A program made the position numbers and the translations under genes. From NCBI GenBank assembly GCA_023653785.1, contig JAMKCH010001595.1, positions 1 to 64,000 on the forward strand: DNA of 64,000 nt, read 5' to 3'. The notes beneath the pieces are model-generated. The model searched no databases, was not told where the DNA came from, and worked only from the letters and a program-made list of their open reading frames with translations. The DNA comes from Ophioderma brevispina. Lineage: Eukaryota; Echinodermata; Ophiuroidea; Amphilepidida; Ophiodermatidae. Shown here in pieces: positions 24,975 through 37,984 of this stretch; the first letter of the stretch is position 1; every line of letters begins with the position of its first letter.

Positions 24975-25154
24975 CAGGCGCGGATCCAGGGTTTCGGCCG
25001 TTGGCGGAGGGGGCGGAGCGCCCCCGGAATCGCAAAACTTTCTTGCAAAAATTTTGTCAGCCATTTTGAAAGCGCTTATTTTCGGACCAGTAAAGCCCTT
25101 TTACCCCCCCGGTACATTTGACAACTTTTTTTTTTCAAATCCTGGATCCCCCGG
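24975..25154. mobile_element. hAT-like MITE candidate (GGATCCAGG ends)
   Basis: CAGGCGCGGATCCAGGGTTT on the left and AAATCCTGGATCCCCCGG on the right are inverted. The interior has paired GGGGGCGG / CGCCCCC. The ends resemble the widespread CAGGGGCGGATCCAGG hAT-type termini. No 8-base target duplication could be confirmed. The glycine/proline-rich 130-residue frame over it is an artefact. Confidence 0.45.
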
Positions 25155-28100
25155 TCCACTTGGATATGTACGGCTGTCTTTTTTTCACATGTTGAAAGCC
25201 TTGTTAGAAATGTCGTTTCGGATCTTTTTCAGCCCCGTATGTCAACCATGTAGAGAAGAAGATTATCTTGGTTGTCAGCTTTTAAGACTCAGAGTATAGG
25301 TTCCCTCTCCACAACCGTTGTCCATGGCGCCCTCTTGAATCTGCCCAGCCAACTTCCTTTTAACTGGTGTGTTTTGCCATAGACGATAGCATTATACCCT
25401 AACCAACTATATCAACTCTTTATAAATTAACTATTTTCGGAGTTTTCTGAATGTTATATCACGTATACAATTAACATATGTTATTGACTATATAATATAT
25501 TCTACAATCCTAGAGCTTCACCAAAGCAGAGAAAATCCCTGAGCACCCCCCTTTTCTCGTAACGACCCCCCGGGAGTTTTCTCATGTCCTAAGCGTTAAA
25601 CAATATGAGTACGCATGAGGTCATAGGCCTATTCAATCGTATTTGACACTGTGTGCCAGTGACTATAGGGAAATGGTCACAGAAAGCGCAAGATGCATTC
25701 CACTATTACGCCATCAGTATTGCATAAGACTTCTCGCAAGGTGGTTTTATTCTTTCTACCATCAAAAAACCGCTAATTTGTTTCCCACTTGGTACTTGAT
25801 GGGGCAGTGTGCACCAGGCTCGCCAAGATTTCATATCGATGTAGAGTAGCATAGCATAAAATCGGACTTACAAATTTTACCCCCTTTAAGGGGCCACACT
25901 CTATTCTTTGTGGGATTGCAGTGTGTAGTGCACTTGTCCCTTTCTTCAAACCAATACCCCAGCTACAAACATATCAAGTCGTAACAATTAGCACGTCCAC
26001 AACGTGACGTCATAATGAGTTATGTATTCGAGCCGGCCATTGCAGATATAATCTACAACCATGTTTTTTTTTTCATATATTACTCCGTGTATTTCTAACA
26101 GTGTCAAGTCAAGTCAAAGGCCTATCTTATTTGATATAAGGTGTTCGCGCCTGTGTTTATGCAGTCCTACTTCAGATGTCGTAACCTTATCAGATTGTGT
26201 GTTATTTAAAAACATCTGATAAATGGGTCAATTTCGAACTGTCATTTCAAGCAGTTTGATGTTAAGAACAAACACATCTCCTTGTCTGCAGTGAAGTGAT
26301 GAAAAACAATTAAAGGACACCGTGCGAGCCGATTCGCATGCAGACATTATTGTAACATATAGTATCAATATACGTGCTGGCTCTAAAGTCTAATAGCATT
26401 AACCATGAGCAGTTTGGTCTCTGTGGCTGGCCTTTTTCCTGCCGAATTCATTAAAGTTCTTTGTCACTTGACGATTCGTAATGGAGCTAACCTTTAAAAA
26501 ACCAAAATCAGCAATGTAAATAATATTTATGTCATCCTATTTATTAGCAAAACCTGTAAAAGAAAATGTGGTTTGAAAAAAAAGCGATTGTTCATCATTT
26601 TTTTTTTCGCCGCGCCACATAAAAATCGGTTTATGGACGCGATTTGGAATTTGCAATTGACACAACTGATTTTGATTTTTTCCCGATACTAGACAGGTAC
26701 ATCCCACCAGTTTTCACCCATAACTAGTGTAGTTTCAGTTAGTTTATTTCCACACCCCGTAGGCCAGATATCATTACAAGAACAAAAAGGTAGAGAATGG
26801 AAGGGTAGTCAAAGGAGAGCAAGGCTCGGGAAAAGTTGACCACCCTTAATACATGTGCACGTATGACGAGCGATTTTTTCTAATAAGGAAAAATAAAATG
26901 AACCCAATTTTTTAATAAAACACCAAGTGATACAAATAACGTATGTGGCCCAAAGGCCCGATTGCATAATTTAACAGGAAAAAGGAAAGATTTGTTTTTG
27001 AGCGATAGGATACGAATCTCTCGCAAACTGCACCTCCCCCACACCACCGTAGAACATTTAAAAATGTTTATTGGACGAATACATATATTAAAAGAGAAGG
27101 CCGGCAACATCCCGTGTTGACTGGAGCTATAGTATAACCTGGACCTAAAGAAAAATCATGCATATGCGCTTTGTCGTTACCCCCACGACAGAAAATAGTA
27201 AATCATCCATCGGGTTACACACAAGACGTCGCATTCCGGCACCAATTCACTCCAGTGCCCGTTTGATCTAAAAACAAAAACAATATTCAGGAATCTTTTT
27301 CCTGTCAAACATATTCACTAGTATTTTATGTTGCATTAAACTATGTCTGAAATTAAGCTTTTGGGGGCTTATATTTTCAGACCCCCCCGTTATTGGGCAA
27401 AAAATGAAAAATTACGAAAAAAGCCAATTTAGCGTCCTTTGTTTTGTACATAGTTCATTTGCGCTTCTCCCCCTTTGGTAATATGTTGTTTGCAAGTTGG
27501 GTCCCTAACCGTGTGTATTTAATGCGGAGGCAATAGTGTGTTCTTTCATCTGTTATTCTTAATTTTCAGTTACCAACATTAGGTTAACAGTCCTTCAGAA
27601 TCCAATAGCTGACAAGAAGCCATGATTTGTTTGCTCACATTTTTGGTTAATAACTAAACACGTAAGATAGCCAAAACTATTACTTTTATATTCTATGAGC
27701 AACCCACACAACAAAACAATGCCCGGATCGTTGTTAACACTAATGCCCGGGGGGGGGGGGTTCCCTATACCGTACCCAACATTGAAGATTTTTTTTGAGC
27801 TGACTTTTCGCGGTTACGCAATCAACTTTAAGGAGTTTTTTGCTTATTGTTTTGATTTGTACGGACATACGCTTCTCCTGATTACAAATCACCATAAACC
27901 CTAAATCCGCCCACGGCTTCATTAGAATAATGTTAGGTTGGTGTCTCTAGGAACCCCACACCCCCCCTTGGGCACTAACGGAAGCATCCCGTGAACCCCC
28001 CTCCCCCAAACACAAAATCCAAGATATTTTACTAATTAATAAAATTAAAGTAATTTCAAACTTGGATTATGATCTCGATAAGACCTTAGGATGGTAATTA

Positions 28101-28640
28101 ATTACATATATTTTTTTTTAATTACATACTTAAATCAAATACCACCCTGGTATATTGTATTTGGTGATAGCACAATTTGAATTTGTCCTGCCGTGCTCTT
28201 AACTGTGAAGTCTATGGGAAAACAAGCGAAGGTTCTGAGAACAGTACCCCAAGGATGGTATAAATTTGGCCTATTGTGCATGTTATTTTAATTGGTAATT
28301 CCTCTGAGTAGATATAACGTCATTATTTTGGTGTCAAAACTTATATTGGAGTTGCCTGAGGTGGAAAATGGGCCGCAACCAACTCTTTTTCGACCCAGCG
28401 ACCAATTTCAATGGCCATAGCGTTTCATAGGTCAAAGGTCGGATTTTCTTTTAGTTCGGTTTATGTTGTCTTAATGCCCCATTTATTTGTGTCTAGTGTA
28501 CATGTGCAAACATTTTTCTCCCAAGGGAACGTGGTTAGCTGGTGGCCGTCCCGAGAACCCACCCATCCCCCCCCTACCCCCTCCTATCCCACCCTCCCCT
28601 CCCCCCCGTTGGGCACTAACGGAAGTTTTTTTGCTTGCTC
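25155..28640. other. Intergenic, no gene seen; G/C homopolymer tracts
   Basis: Short ORFs only. Fragments related to element D (gggcactaacggaag next to C-runs) occur at about 27,950-27,990 and 28,600-28,625. Poly-G or poly-C tracts occur at 27,749 and at 28,565-28,610. Confidence 0.45.
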
Positions 28641-28655
28641 GCACTTAAGTGTTAA
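28600..28655. mobile_element. Terminal fragment of a D-type TTAA element
   Basis: CACTTAAGTG at 28,642-28,651 is followed by TTAA and preceded by the D-family GGGCACTAACGGAAG. Only this end is recognisable. Confidence 0.5.
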
Positions 28656-29009
28656 GAATAATGGAGCCACTAAAATAAACAGTTTTTTACCTCATAACTC
28701 CGAACTATAAGCCATCTATATAGTACAAACGATACCTTTTTCGAATCCTTGAAACCAGACGAACGTCATGGTGTTGCTTTTTAATTCACAAATGGTTCAC
28801 CGGCATTTTTATAATCCGTGTACCCATGTGTAAACTTGAAATCCATGCTGGGGGTTTCGTATGAAAGGGGTGTGAACAAATGCTTCCATCAATTTTTGCC
28901 CGCTATTCATTATCAACGGCATAGAGTAAAATGCAAATGGTGCATGCGCCCGCAGGCGGACGTGCCCATCTCTCTGTCAAATGGCGTTTGGGGCACAGGA
29001 CCTCCACTA

Positions 29010-29270
29010 ATATAATGTGCTGTGGGGGGTTCGCATCCCTCTCCCGCCACAGCGAGAGTCTGTTTCATTCCCAGACTATGCAGTTCGGGGTACCCATTTC
29101 CTTATACTACGGGTGGAGCAGAGGCAAGCGCCACCACCCGGTAAAGTGCCTGCCTTGCCATAAGTGCACAACATTGGCGCCCACAGCGGGGTTCGAACCC
29201 ACAACACTAGCTTATGGGTCCTTCTTTCCCCCTCTGCGAGCGCCTGACTCCTGCCACCAAATGTGCTAAG
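29010..29270 (-). mobile_element. tRNA-derived SINE fragment
   Basis: Read on the plus strand it has cagcgagagtctgttt, ggtacccattt, gggtggagcagaggca, gtaaagtgcctgccttgcc and ggggttcgaaccc. This is the arrangement of a common marine-invertebrate SINE whose tRNA-like B box (GGTTCGAACC) lies at about 29,192. It shares aaagtgcc..ttgcc..agtgcacaac with 48,695-49,010. The head (A box) is eroded. Confidence 0.6.
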
Positions 29271-31450
29271 TCGTAAGTGTGTGCCAAAAATTCACAATTT
29301 TATATAGATTGCACACTCCTTGCCACACTGTAAAGTCCTCCACAGCGATTGCACATACCGGTCTATATTCGTTGTTAATTAAAACTGGTTACTTATCACT
29401 ACAGATCTTCACACGTAGTTTAACACGCTATGCACGAACCTCCTCTTTAAATTAACCTTAAAAATGTGGCAATTTCGACAAAAATGTAACTTACACGCTG
29501 TTTATCGCATTCAGCCCGCTTGATTCTACCCACATACATTTTCTTCTTTTTTTCTTTTTTCTGAGGAACTCTTGTTTTAATTAAATTAATATGTATTCTG
29601 CGCCCCTACCTAATAAACGCATGGGCAAAATAGTTAACTCGGGAAAGATAAATGGGCTACACCCCGCCCTTGCAACCACACATGATGTGGGGATTTCTTT
29701 CTGTGCAAAAATTCACAGATTACATGATACCACAATGGTATGCCTTTAAATACATTGCCAGATGAATAAGCAAGCAAATAAACATCATTTAATAAGAAAA
29801 TGATGCTTACATAATAACTTGATGAATGATAGAAAGGATATCCAGCGTTACGGATATCACCATGGAATACTTTTCCATTAGTCTAGGGAACGCAACAAAT
29901 ACAGAATTGAGAACAAATTACGCTTCGTGCACGCACCCCGTGAGAACGAACTTCAGGGCAGACATCTCATTTCCATTACTACGACATTCTATTCCAAACC
30001 AGAAATCCATGACCATATAGCGTTGGATCAACTCCCCTTGCCCATTGAGAATTCGGAAGCAAACTTTGAGCATTGAAACTTACATTACCAAGTCACTCAC
30101 AAACTTAATAAGGCCAATATTCAGACAAACTTTCAACCACCGATACGTAACCCGTTGACCATGATCAGACAAAGACCTTTTCACATTGTAGATACATTAG
30201 CCCCCACACGAGTATTTACTTTGAATTTCTCAATCTTTGAATAAGGAAATATTAATATGCGAGCAAGGCAGGGCAGTCTATCCATTACCACAATCATGCC
30301 AAGTAATGCCGAAAAATACATGTGATAGTCGATACGCTTTTAATGATGCTCTTGAGAAAACAACATTAGACTCAATCATAGCATCGAATAGATCTCACAA
30401 GGGCAGACACCTATCACTGAACCATACACCATCAAGCGTGCCATCTTGGATAAACTGGCTCACCATGGACTCTACAATACCACCCAGATCCTGTCTGTAC
30501 GGCTGGGAGCTATACGGATACCTCTGGTGCCTGTTTGTTATGAAGGTCCTGGTGTTTCCTTGAGCATGCCAATCATTAATGATACCACGGGATATTGTGG
30601 TACAAATACTGTTTGTGGGACACGGGTGAGTTTGACTGAACACTGACAAGATCCAATCAGGAAGACCACCTCTCAAAGGCAGTGCCCATGGGCCTTTTTT
30701 GCCACGAGGAGGATGAGTAACCAAAGCTATGAATAAAAAACTGCCTGGAGTAATGCGTTTTGACATTTTTGTAAGCTATTGGCTCTGGGTGTAAAATTAA
30801 TAGTTAATATAATTTTCTATGGAAAAATTATTCGTCCATAGAATATTTTCGTCCAGTACACAACGGAAGTTGATTTTCCCGGTCGAAATTTTCATGGCGG
30901 ACGCAACCAAATTCTTCACTTACATGAGTGGTGTGCCCCTTGTGACCTCCACAATCATGCTATCGGCTGGGGAAAAACGTGCAGGACGAGTCAAAGAATT
31001 ACAAAAATCCTTCGACATGTTTTACATATCGGGGTTTTTCCGCGCGCCTTTGACTCACGAACTCACAACAACACCAATTTGTCATTTTTTTTTGCAATAA
31101 TCATACATAGACTGTTAACAAACCTAATACGAACCGCTTATTTCAAGAAATCCACTTTAACAGCTTTCTATAGTGTCCGTATATTCCTTAACCTCAACTC
31201 AAGGGCAGGATCTTGCATCACATATGCTTTCTTACACGTCTTTTGAAAAAAACTGATGTAGTGCATTTCCGGCCGTTACGTCTTGATGTTTCATTCAGTT
31301 TTACCACACCCCCCTTCAGGTCGCTTTGCCACGGCTTGCTAAAACACCCTTTTGGTGCCAAAAAAGAAATTTCATATTTATGTAATTGTTCAATTGACAT
31401 TTTCGCTCTTCATCCAAAAACAAACATCAACCGGGGTGGCTTCTTATACC
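29271..31450. other. Intergenic with possible decayed coding DNA
   Basis: Frames at 29,826-30,020 and 30,237-30,660 have fairly even composition (for example KLAHHGLYNTTQILSVRLGA). They are interrupted by stops and match no family I recognise. A retroelement remnant is possible. No feature can be assigned. Confidence 0.35.
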
Positions 31451-32879
31451 GGTAAGATACAGGGTGATCACAAATAGTGATGGATAGTGGGTGGCACACC
31501 CGCCCCCCCCTTCCCCCCCCCTTTTTCGGTGCACCGGAGAGTAAAAACATGCCCCCTAGTCACAACACCCGGACTAATGAGCAGAACACGGTTGCTTTGG
31601 CACTACTGATTGTTCCTCGTTTCTTCCTCCCTGAATCTAAATGAGCACCAAACATACTTAGCATTATGTGTAACAAATGCCGTCATTTAAAGTAGCCATT
31701 GAGTAAGCAAAACGCGTCAATTTGCCATAGGACAAACACACTAGGGGAAAATTCAATTTTCGCAAAAGATAGGAATACCCTGTCAGATTTTCATGACCGT
31801 TTTTGGACTTATTCTCTACCTGGAATGATTAGTTATATATGTGATGTGATCTGGGTAAACCCGCCACATGTCGATCAGGACAGTTTTGAAAAAAATACAG
31901 TGAACAATAGCTCTAATACACTATGTCTATATTGTACTTCGCATTTTTTTTTTTGTCCAGATTTTATAAGGCATATAATCGCTTTGTTCCCTTTTGTGTT
32001 GTATCAAAGAAGAGGAAAGGTAACAAGTACCAACACGTTTCGTTACGGAAACTTAAATTCAAACTCTGCAGGATAGTAAAAAAACTCAAAATATAAATTT
32101 CCCAACCCATTACTCTTTTATGCAGGTTTCACCCCGATCGGCATCCCTTATAATGACAGCCATTTAGAGCCTATATATAAAAGGGTTTTGATGTCGCCTT
32201 TAAAATTGCGAAATATCAGTGTCCACCCCAAGGAATCGGGTGTCAGTAACGAAAATCACAGGGGCCCGGTGTAACCACCCCCCCCCCTTCGGGGGGAAAG
32301 GGGGTTTTTTTTTTTTGGGTGACATATTTAATATTTAATGGCTCAGGTAGACGATGGTTTCAAACCTCGTCTACTGAGCACATTTTTTGTAACAAAACAC
32401 CCAAATGGGGGAGGGAGTTACCATCACCCCTGCGATTTTTTTATTGAACATCCTATTTCCTCTCCTAAATTCGGTACCAAAGCGATTAGCTAGAGTGTCT
32501 CTTCCCCCCCCCTCTATCACATTTCGGTACCACATTTATACCAGTAACAAATCCCCTATTTTATGGACCGTCCTATGACGTCATATGTGGAGGAAAGTTT
32601 CTGAAAATATGAACAATTAGGGTGGAAAATTGATTATTTCGCACATTTTAGCGAATTCCCCAAACCCCTTATTATAGCTCCCTGTAAAATGCCTCTGTAA
32701 TTATATAAAAATAGTCTTATTTCCCATCAAGTAGTAACGGTAAAAAACCGCATGAATATTAGATTTTCCCTATATCCCCTTTTTGGCGAAAAAATTGAAT
32801 TTTTCACTGGCTGTGTCTAATGGGACCCCAATGGCATAGTTTTTGCTGAATCACAATTTACTTTGAAGTCATTGTGACG
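31451..32879. other. Repeat-related intergenic DNA
   Basis: GATACAGGGTGATCACAAA..ATGGATAGTGGGTGG at about 31,459 matches the arm family of duplication C (compare 37,815 and 45,560). The stretch 32,400-32,879 matches 61,480-61,720 (gagttacc, tgacgtcat, atcgcatg/accgcatg). A hairpin of C- and G-runs lies at 32,275-32,310. No gene. Confidence 0.5.
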
Positions 32880-33494
32880 TGATGCTAAGCCCCCATCGCT
32901 TGGTATCATGTTGGTTTGTCAGCAATGGACAAGGGTGAGGCCCCCATTTAGCCTATCATGGTACCAAAACTTTTCAAGTGTCGTGATATGCCTGTTGTGC
33001 TTGGCATGTTGGTACTTACCACCCCCCCCATCCATCACTTTGGGGTCACACTGTATCTTTAACCTATACCCCCTGGTGGAGTTTGTTTTTTGGAATAAAA
33101 GAGCCGGGAAAAATGTCAAATTGACAAACTACATTAAATAATTCGTGGCACCATAAAAAGGGGTGCCGGTTTTAGCAAGCGGGCCTGAAAAAACAAAACT
33201 GAAGGGTAATCCACCCCCCCCCCCTTAGGTAGAACAGAGTGGTTTAACCCGATCAGCGATCAAACTTCACATTTAGTCACTTTTAGATTAAACTAAAAAA
33301 AAACATTGCCGGGGCCTTTTTACTCCCCTTCCTGTACCCGATGTCAGGCACACGCTAACGTTCACCACCTTACTGCTTTCTACCTTGGGCTACTAACACT
33401 AACTCCACTCTACAAAACACCCCTCCATGGAGCGGTGTGTGAATGGGAGTAAGTGATTAAAAAAAGTTTTTAATAGGAAAAGAAGATAACGATA

Positions 33495-33865
33495 TGTGCA
33501 ATGCGCCTTTTTCCGCTTAATGCAAGCACAACGTAAGTGGAATACGTTGCGTCTGCATTGAGCAATTTTGACCCTTTCAGTGAAGACCCCGTAATTGCCA
33601 CTTACGTTGTCTTGCATTAAAACATTATTGCCCCTTTTCAGTGCAAGGACCAACGTAAGTGGCACTTACGTTTGGTCTTGCATTAAACATTTTTTTAAGT
33701 GCAAGACAACGGTAAGTGGCACTTACGTTGGTCTTGCATTAAGCATTGTGAACCTTTTCAGGGCAAGACGAACGTAAAGTGGCACTTACGTTGGTCTTGC
33801 ATTAACATTGTTTCAGTGCAAGACTAACGTAAATGGCACTTGCTTGGTCTTGCATTAACTAGGAA
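33495..33865. repeat. Tandem array of palindromes, CACTTACGTT type
   Basis: About six units of 54-63 bases. Each contains TGCAAGACCAACGTAAGTG joined to CACTTACGTTGGTCTTGCA, i.e. a near-perfect palindrome of about 40 bases. The units are separated by TTAAACATT..TTTTCAG. The array is absent from the aligned position in copy 2 of duplication C (about 40,860-40,950). Confidence 0.85.
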
Positions 33866-35640
33866 AATACTGATTTCACTTACGTTCTCTTAATTTTTGT
33901 ACCAATACAAATATTAATTCTTACGTGGCTCCCAAGTAGCAAATTAACTCCAAACTCTTACATCATCACCAATACCACGCTGCCCCCTTTGTTTAACATA
34001 CCTGACCTTATAATTATGGACACACCACCTATAGACCTTACTACACTAGAAACACACAAATTTCGTTCTTACTGCAAAATAAGCAAACTGCACTTACAGT
34101 CGCTTCTTGCATTCAGCCGACGACTTTTCTTACTGACATTATAAACGTGCCCTGGGGTATCCCCTCGTTCAGTAACCCCCTGCTCGCCCACAATGGCGAA
34201 TGACACCCCCCCCATATATACACCACCAAACACTGTTATTCTATGACTCATTCATAGGTATGTTCCACTGACCTCTACGTGATAAGAGGCCTTTTCTAAC
34301 ACTCATCTCTATAGCTACCCTTATATATACCTGACTAGACCGGCACCTTTTTCTATGAGGCCTATGCCTAGGCTTTTTAGATTCCACTTTGCTGTGGAGG
34401 AGGACACATCACATGCTGACATGGTAAAACCATCTCCAATCCCGCCGATTTTTTGTCCAGCTGTCTGCAGAACACCTCACAGAGGAACCGATAGTCATGA
34501 TCCAACTTACCTGGAATGATCCTTACCATCGAGAGGCCCGACACACTAGTATGGACCCACCGTGCTATCCTATATTTTCACCTTACGTGACATAACACTA
34601 CCAAAAAAATCTGTGTGCAACGTGCCACGAGACCCCTTGACCTTGATTAAAGTCACTGAATCATAGACTTTGTTGTTGGTGCAATTTTAAAGAACCAACC
34701 TCATATATTTACCTTCAAGCGATATTGACCCTAACCCCCACACCCAATGACAGAAAACAACCGATAGAAAATAAGCAAGCACCTATACCATATATTTTGT
34801 AAGAACACCCCTTTTTCCTATTCCATGCCCACAACTGGGATTTACACAAGTTAGCAAGGCATATATGTTTCAATGCCCCCTACGATTACGGGGCCCATAA
34901 GCCACGTATGTAAGTAATGATGACCATGCTATTTGGTTTTACACTTGATCGATGAAGAGCCATATTATCGCACCTCCCTGGATCTTCAAAAAGAATTTAT
35001 GTGCAAACCCAACACACCATTCAACAACTCCCTAACCCTGATGTGTAAATGAAAACCCCACACTACCCCTGTCTTTCCAACATCCTCTTACTGTAATACT
35101 CCGGTTTTGCATAGAGTAAAAGTTTTTTATGCCAATTAACAGGTCGCATCTAACTATTTGCACAATATCCCTTAACCTATAAATGGGAAGATCTTGGTTC
35201 TGCTCTGCACAACGGGAATGGTTGTTTGGATTCGTTCCATACAGTTGGCACATTGGTATTAAATAACTTCATTGATTAATTCAGGAGTTGAAATAAGCAA
35301 GCAAAAGTAGCATTTTGCCTGAACCGTTGACAAAGGGTTCATGATGATATTGTTTATGTATTGTACCCCCCTTCTCCACAAACAACAAGGGGCCCGTTTT
35401 TTGTCTTCAAATGGGGTCATATCTGGCTCACTCTATTAGTCGATTCTTTCAGTTTTTCCACCCCCAAAAATTGGAAGCTATTTATGAAGTGTTTGACTAA
35501 AAAATACAACACTAACATATCCGATGATATAGGATTGCCACTTAAGGTCAAAATCATCTCCTTACTCCCTTTCACACATTATTCTTTTCGCACTTCAAGT
35601 GTTTTTAGTATGCCCTAGTGACCCCAAAACCACGCGAAAG
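33866..35640. other. Interior of duplication C copy 1, no gene seen
   Basis: Matches 40,970-42,180 with many short insertions, often C-rich. No ORF of interest. Confidence 0.5.
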
Positions 35641-35644
35641 TTGT

Positions 35645-37188
35645 ATAAGCCAACCTCAACGGTCCACAAGACAATACAAGCGACCACGACCACCCGTCCC
35701 CCTACCTCACTTGCCAGATTACGCTCTGCCCATTACGGTCCCCAAACATCAATCTACAAACCTCCATCCCAGTAGATTCAAGCAACCATTAGTTCTGACC
35801 TGTTTATTTAGCAATGTATTGCGTGCTGGCACTCCTGTCCGACACCCCACTCCACCCATACGCCCAACCAATAGATCCTTCCACCCCAGTACAAAACGCT
35901 TCGCGTAAGATCAAAGTGCCTTAAAGCGGCACGTTAATTATAGGGGAAATTTAACAGCTCCGAATCGGCTAAGATTCATGATGCACCGGACCAGAATGTG
36001 AATTACGGATTGCCAAAACAAAACCACCACCACCTATAGAACACATATCAACAACTTTGTCCCCAAATAGTTGAACAAGACTGCCAGAGTATTCATACTC
36101 AGTAGGCCTTTCCCCCCCCCCCCAGCTGTTGACCTGTGCTTAAAGAACAGCATTACAGGAGTTTTATTGCAACATGCTTTGGAAGCCTGCACTGTTCTCA
36201 GCTAACAAACAACTGCGAAACTTGCAGAGCGAGTGCTCAGTAGCCCACCGCCGCATTCCCAGGGAACGGGAAAGTATAAAAACCGGGTCAATCACTTTAA
36301 TTTCAATCCACTGAAGACACATGACAGCCCATATTCCCGAAAGATGGCCAGCTTACCCCATCCGAAAGCTTCGACCGGTTTGCCGGCCCTACTCAACCCC
36401 ACCCAACCAATATACAGAATTATCTCAAAGCCCCAGCCCCAAATGTTACACCCTTTTAAAGGCGAAGTCAGCAAAAAGCACAAGAAGCTCAACTCAGCCC
36501 ATGAGAGGTATGGTGGGTTTCACCCGACCCTTCAACATGACGAACTGGAAACAGTGTTGCTACACTTCAACAGTGAAAAGCAGTGAGGCTTGACAATATC
36601 TCAATTGAGCAGCTGAAAACTTTGCCCAGTAGCAAAGGAATGTTTCTTTGAGCTCTACAGTGCTGCCTTATTTCCCACGGTTCCAAAGATATGGGGGGAA
36701 GGGAAAGCACATGTTATGAAACTATTAAAGCCCTGGGTAAGACCTCTATCCTATCCCAAGAGCTACAGACTAATATCACTCTCAGCCATACCTACAAAGC
36801 TATTTGGACATCCCTGTCTCAATCGATAGCACCTGTGATAGACCAAACCTCCTACCAGAACAAGCAGGTTCCGGCCAGGCAAATCAACAAACAAGCCAAG
36901 GAAGTACTCAACCAACTCAACAATTGAGATGTTTCGAGAAGGGTCAGTAAACCGAGGTCGTGTTTGTTGGCCATTAGCAGCCTACGGCACTGTTAATCAA
37001 AGATGCTTATCATAAGATTCTGGAACTCACCAATGACATCCGCGTGACTGAGTTCATCCAAAGGATTTGTTTGATAACCGGGTGTTTTTGTTCAGCTAGG
37101 AGCCAAGGAAGGGCGATGACGTGGGCTCAAGAATGGATTACCCCAAAGGGAGCGTGCTCGCGCATCTCGTTCAACCAGCTATTCCAAT
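35645..37188 (+). pseudogene. Decayed LINE (endonuclease and reverse transcriptase), copy 1
   Basis: Same element as 42,180-44,400 but more broken. Recognisable pieces include the endonuclease segment near 35,750 (CAATCTACAAACCTCC, encoding a YKPP word in the other copy) and reverse-transcriptase pieces at 36,480-36,930 (THRGFHP-like entry, LDNISIEQLK, SYRLISL-like and QAG..RQIN remnants). It stops near 37,188, where copy 2 continues with a further 1.4 kb. Non-functional. Confidence 0.75.
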
Positions 37189-37256
37189 AGTAAACTGATA
37201 CATTTCATTGAAAACCAGATTCAAATGGCTGTAGATAGAGTCATATTAAAACAGAA

Positions 37257-37980
37257 ATGTTTATTCAAATCACCTACATGGATGCAATATTGACATATAA
37301 GATCAGAAAGCCACGGGGACCCCCCATAGAGACTGGTGTAGAACCCCATCACAATTGGCCCTGTAATTTGCAAGTTAATAAGACCATCACTGTTTTACAG
37401 ATTCATTTGGTGTCTGTACAACTAGATGAGCATTTGACACATCTTTCCGAGAATCTGACCATTTCTGAACATTTACCCCAAGGAGACCTTGAGCCTTTTT
37501 TCCCAAATTGTTTTTTTTTTATAGTTATTAAACTACAACCCACAGATAGGGCACACTCTACCTTTTTGAATCCTTGGGACATGACACCCTGTTCGCACAC
37601 ATTTAAGGACAATTAAAATTATCGCCTTTTACCCCTGTTACAAACTTTGCCCCCTGATTTCTGAAAATGCACAAAGCGGATTTTTGGGGACTTTTAGTAT
37701 ATATTCTAGACACATTTATGCACCTACTTCGACCCTTTTCAGGTTGTTCCCAGAAATTTCCCACCTTCAATTGTTTAGTTTATTAATACTCTTGGCCTAT
37801 ACCCTAGGTTAAGGTACAGGGTGTGGTGATCCCACAAGCGGTGGATGTGGTGGTGGAAAGCAACCACCTTCGGGAAGGAGAAGTACCAACACTTCTCTTT
37901 GTACGGACGCAGAGAATAGGAATTATGACAGACACTATGGTGGCGTACCAATGCATAGTTATGGGTTCTCACCTTTCTGA
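37257..37980. other. Inner and outer arm of the C-family inverted repeat
   Basis: The part 37,780-37,975 (GGTTAAGGTACAGGGTG, then ggtggatgtgg, then gaagtaccaacac) is the inverted counterpart of 32,890-33,090. The part 37,257-37,780 matches 45,040-45,540. Confidence 0.65.
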
Positions 37981-37984
37981 CTGA

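Noticed and set aside
24907..25299. 130-residue ORF with Gly/Pro-rich centre
   Set aside because: It spans the hAT-like MITE candidate, and its Gly/Pro stretch is translated from the inverted-repeat ends.
30395..30766. 123-residue minus-strand ORF
   Set aside because: Composition is plausible but no domain is recognised, overlapping plus-strand frames look equally likely, and there is no supporting splice or start context.
33495..33865. CRISPR-like regularly spaced repeat
   Set aside because: The units are palindromes with near-identical spacers in a eukaryotic repeat context; there are no unique spacers and no cas genes.
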